This document shows, in pieces, positions 9,584 to 11,624 of a stretch of DNA of 11,624 nucleotides (within the stretch, counting starts at the first letter, position 1; the number at the start of each line of letters is the position of its first letter). The stretch is from contig SGPM01000569.1 of NCBI GenBank assembly GCA_004802725.1, positions 1 through 11,624 on the forward strand. Reading direction: 5' to 3'. Source of the stretch: Antrodiella citrinella. Taxonomy: Eukaryota; Basidiomycota; Agaricomycetes; Polyporales; Steccherinaceae. The notes beneath the pieces were generated by a model that did no database searches, was not told the DNA's origin, and saw nothing but the letters and a program-made list of their open reading frames with translations. Both the position numbers and the translations under genes were made by a program.

Positions 9584-9586
9584 CTA
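9584..9586 (-). other. Nonsense codon directly after DLDHA in kinase copy 3
   Basis: The frame reads GCLVDLDHA, then TAG, then KAANRMSFDN and on for about 70 more open codons to the next donor. No GT donor lies between the motif and the stop, so splicing cannot readily remove it. A product ending here would keep the catalytic loop and the metal-binding Asp but lose the activation segment and the C-lobe. Confidence 0.78.
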
Positions 9587-10100
9587 AGCATGGTCTAGGT
9601 CGACGAGACACCCAGAAGTCTCGGGAGAATCAGAGTCCTTGCGGCGTACCAGTATGTTATCTTCACTTATGTCCCGGTGTAACACTTGTCGACCGAAGTA
9701 TAGATTGCGGTGCCCTGTTAAGACCATGCCAGTGGATCAGACGACAAAGAAGGAATTCACGAGGCAAAACGACCTCACCTTGGAGTGCGTCTCGCACAAC
9801 TTTCACAAGCTCCGGGAGGTCTGCGAAGCAGTATATGGGCCATCCCACAGTTTGTGAGACTGTGATCATCAGCGCCCGCGGTTCTAGTGAATCATGACTC
9901 CATCCGCATGGGACACTTTGAAGGCCACCGCGGAAGTATTCGGTGTTATGTTCCGTCCAAGAGCAAGCATAATCGGTGAAGCCGGACTTGACTGGAGAAA
10001 GAACGACACCGACGTTCTTGACAGGTGTAGGACCATGGAGATCGTTTTCCGTCGGAGAAGTGCAGCGAACCCATGAATGCTTCAGAAGCAGAGGCGATCC

Positions 10101-10103
10101 TTA
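10101..10103 (-). other. Lost splice acceptor in kinase copy 3
   Basis: Aligned with copies 1 and 2 (CAG before GGACCA, CAG before AGACCT), copy 3 has TAA before GGATCG. The nearest AG lies one base further on; using it would shift the reading frame. Leaving the intron unspliced meets a TGA soon after the donor. Confidence 0.65.
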
Positions 10104-10298
10104 CATTGATTATAAGAGGTCATACATATAATTAGAATCACAGCGTAGGACGGTCACGCACCTCAACAACCGAAGTCATGTCCGCATCCAACTCTCTGAC
10201 CACCCAGGTTCGACTGACTGGACCGATGACTGAGTTATGGAGACGAATACTGAGACTTCTTACAGTCAGATACCATTTCCCTTTGCTGGAGCCGTAAG

Positions 10299-10305
10299 CA
10301 TCATG
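10299..10305 (-). other. Frameshift indel in kinase copy 3
   Basis: Upstream the frame reads DARWAMM, matching AQWAIF of copy 1. Downstream the matching frame reads GSSKGKWYLTV (copy 1 STEGVWYFTV) and is offset. Staying in the first frame meets TGA shortly after KGNGI. A loss of about 13 nt, not a multiple of three, best explains the offset. Confidence 0.7.
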
Positions 10306-10828
10306 GCCCAACGGGCGTCGAAAGGGCTTGGCCTGACGTCTCTCAGCTGTACCCTTGAATCAGTGGAATAATAGAATTCGTAAATGTCACTGGAGTGAGG
10401 ATTCAAACACAATTTCATATTTCGGTCCCATCCTAGGTGTCGCGGGTGCGAGCCGGAGAGCGCAAGAATGACCTGAATGAATTTATCACGATCCTGGGAG
10501 GTAATCGCACGATAGTGAGTCTACGTTGCAAAGACATGCGATGGGTACTCACGGTGCGCAGACTTATCCAGGCATCTGTCGCCAACAGACCAGACCGATC
10601 GCAATAAAATACGCGAAGTCTGTACCGCCAAAGGAGAAGTCCAAAGACAAAATGTCGATCACATTGCGTTGTGAGGATCGCCCGCATTCGCCGGCACAAT
10701 TCAACCGCACCATCGTCGTCTTGGATATCCGCACGTTTCGTCCACACACTCACGGGTGAAGCATGTGTGCGTCGAATGATAATAGGTACTCACCTTAATT
10801 ATTTCCATTGGGATTTGCTGGTCGTCAG

Positions 10829-11624
10829 GCGACATCACCTTCCTCCGCGCAGACAACGCCTGTCGCCCCGTCGTCACCGTCAACGCAGGCCACACCGATG
10901 CCTCATACGAGTCCCTCCTCGGCTCCCCCAATGTGAAGTCTCCGTTTGTCTTGTGAGTGGCTTCTTCGTTGCGGCCATGCGCGTGACTGACCACGTACAG
11001 ACGCATCAACACCTTGGACGAAGAGATGAGTGTGGTGGAGAGGGTCCTGGATTGGGTGGGGCCGTACAAGGAGATGCGGGATGCGGAGGAGGAGGAGGCG
11101 GTGGAGAAGATTATGGGGCGGTTGTTGACCGAGTGGTATGTTGTTGGTGGGTCGGTGAGTGCTTTCATTTTATAGTTTGTTGTGTGTGGTCACTGATGAT
11201 TTGTTTGTCGTGGAAAGTTACTTGCTGTCGCTGCGTAAGTCTTTTCTTCTCACTCTGTTGCTTCAAGTCTGTTGTGCTCATATGTGGATACAGTGTCTTC
11301 GCAGCTGCGTTCGGATTCGCCACTTCCGACACGGTCTTCCCCGTCGACGGCCTCGCAAGACGGGCGATCGCCCTCGGTAGCATCGCCGCCGGACTCGGGA
11401 TCGCNGTCGACGCGTGGCTCCTCGTCGTCTACAGCGGTCTCTCCCCTCGCAANTTCCAAGTCACGNNATATTCCCATCCCCTCTCCCATCCCATCCCCTC
11501 TCCCATCCCATCCCCTCTCCCTCCTCCCAACCCCAAACCCACGCTGACATACCACACTGACACTTACACAGGCCCGCGCCCTGGACGTCTACGCCACATA
11601 CGCCTTCTTCACACTCACGTCCCG
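10829..11624 (+). CDS. Partial membrane-protein gene, function unknown
   Basis: Four coding pieces join in phase: 10829-10952, 11001-11154, 11218-11234 (a 17-nt microexon) and 11294-11459. A fifth probably starts at 11572 and runs off the window. The joined product starts GDITFLRADNACRP and has an acidic, helix-prone stretch around MRDAEEEEAVEK. It then has a hydrophobic run through the microexon (LLAVAAVFAAAFGFA) and a second one (AIALGSIAAGLGIAVDAW), both likely membrane segments. Introns are 48-63 nt except the last, which is about 112 nt, contains a minisatellite and has a poor donor (GTCACG at 11460). No ATG was found at the left end. The frame is open back to 10786, where kinase copy 3 begins on the other strand, so the 5' part is either missing or in an unrecognised exon. 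I do not recognise the family. Unresolved bases at 11405 and 11453 fall inside the coding exon. Confidence 0.6.
11470..11520 (+). repeat. Minisatellite, 17-bp C/T-rich unit
   Basis: About three copies of a TCCCATCCCATCCCCTC unit run in tandem, with a decayed C-rich tail to about 11541. It lies in the last intron of the + strand gene and next to unresolved bases at 11466-11467, which suggests that the repeat disturbed sequencing or assembly. Confidence 0.85.

Larger units (their letters stand above)
8426..10794 (-). pseudogene. FunK1-type kinase, copy 3 (canonical HRD loop, several disabling lesions)
   Basis: Exons parallel to copy 1 lie at 10748-10553, 10493-10162, 10100-9779, 9714-9365, 9314-9246, 9191-9141 and 9082-8426. 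A doubtful upstream piece ends at a GTGAGT donor at 10793. Motifs are RHFVFGLLL...DRSG, LLLKHSW, HRDISEDN followed by GCLVDLDHA, GTVPFMSYE, HDIESFFG and a charged C-terminal helix. Three lesions are visible: a frame-changing loss at about 10299-10305 (exon 10493-10162 is 332 nt); an acceptor reading TAA instead of CAG at 10103-10101; and TAG at 9586-9584, directly after DLDHA. The donor at 9245 is GC rather than GT. The N-terminal exons are absent, and a + strand gene abuts this end. The catalytic residues are canonical, so the ancestor was probably active. Confidence 0.78.

Noticed and set aside
10701..11168. A 155-codon - strand frame at the right end
   Set aside because: It is antisense to two well-phased exons of the + strand membrane-protein gene. 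Only a few codons near 10794 might belong to kinase copy 3.
1..11624. CRISPR array, rRNA, tRNA, bacterial operon or transposase
   Set aside because: No regularly spaced short repeats, no recognisable RNA gene and no transposase motif were seen. The intron-rich, fungal kinase-bearing sequence argues against a prokaryotic source.

Overview
The window looks like nuclear DNA of a filamentous basidiomycete, probably an Agaricomycete. The reasons are dense introns of about 50-70 nt with GT/AG ends, coding on both strands, and above all three diverged copies of a fungal-specific protein kinase of the FunK1 type (the family Pfam calls Pkinase_fungal). Recognition rests on motifs: RHFVFG...DRSG before the kinase fold, an HRD-type catalytic loop, a GCLIDLDHA metal-binding segment, a GT.xFMS.E activation-segment end and HDIESFFW in the C-lobe. 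No database search was possible.

Layout, left to right. Bases 1-260 hold an intergenic repeat (R1). Bases 406-3755 (- strand) hold kinase copy 1. It can be assembled into an uninterrupted frame of 11 coding exons (about 915 aa), but its catalytic loop reads HRNITPDS, so both the catalytic Asp and the metal-binding Asn are missing. A non-coding or alternative first exon lies at 3853-3929. Bases 4147-4470 hold repeat R2. Bases 4679-7623 (- strand) hold kinase copy 2. It lacks the N-terminal exons and carries a nonsense codon and two indels, and it has two successive catalytic-loop exons, one HRN and one HRD. Bases 7797-8007 hold repeat R3. Bases 8008-8425 are unique to this unit. Bases 8426-10794 (- strand) hold kinase copy 3. 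It keeps a canonical HRDISEDN loop but is broken by an indel, a lost splice acceptor and an in-frame TAG, and it is cut off at its 5' end. Bases 10829-11624 (+ strand) hold a partial, spliced membrane-protein gene that includes a 17-nt microexon. A 17-bp minisatellite and several unresolved bases lie near the right edge.

The repeated order is intergenic repeat, kinase 3' end, kinase 5' end, then the next intergenic repeat. This indicates tandem duplication of a unit of about 3.6-4.1 kb, followed by uneven decay and exon shuffling between copies. The most notable point is the mismatch between open reading and catalytic competence: the copy with an intact frame is a predicted pseudokinase, while the copies that keep an HRD loop are genetically broken. 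All copies also share an unusually long segment, about 95 residues in copy 1, between the DLDHA motif and the end of the activation segment.
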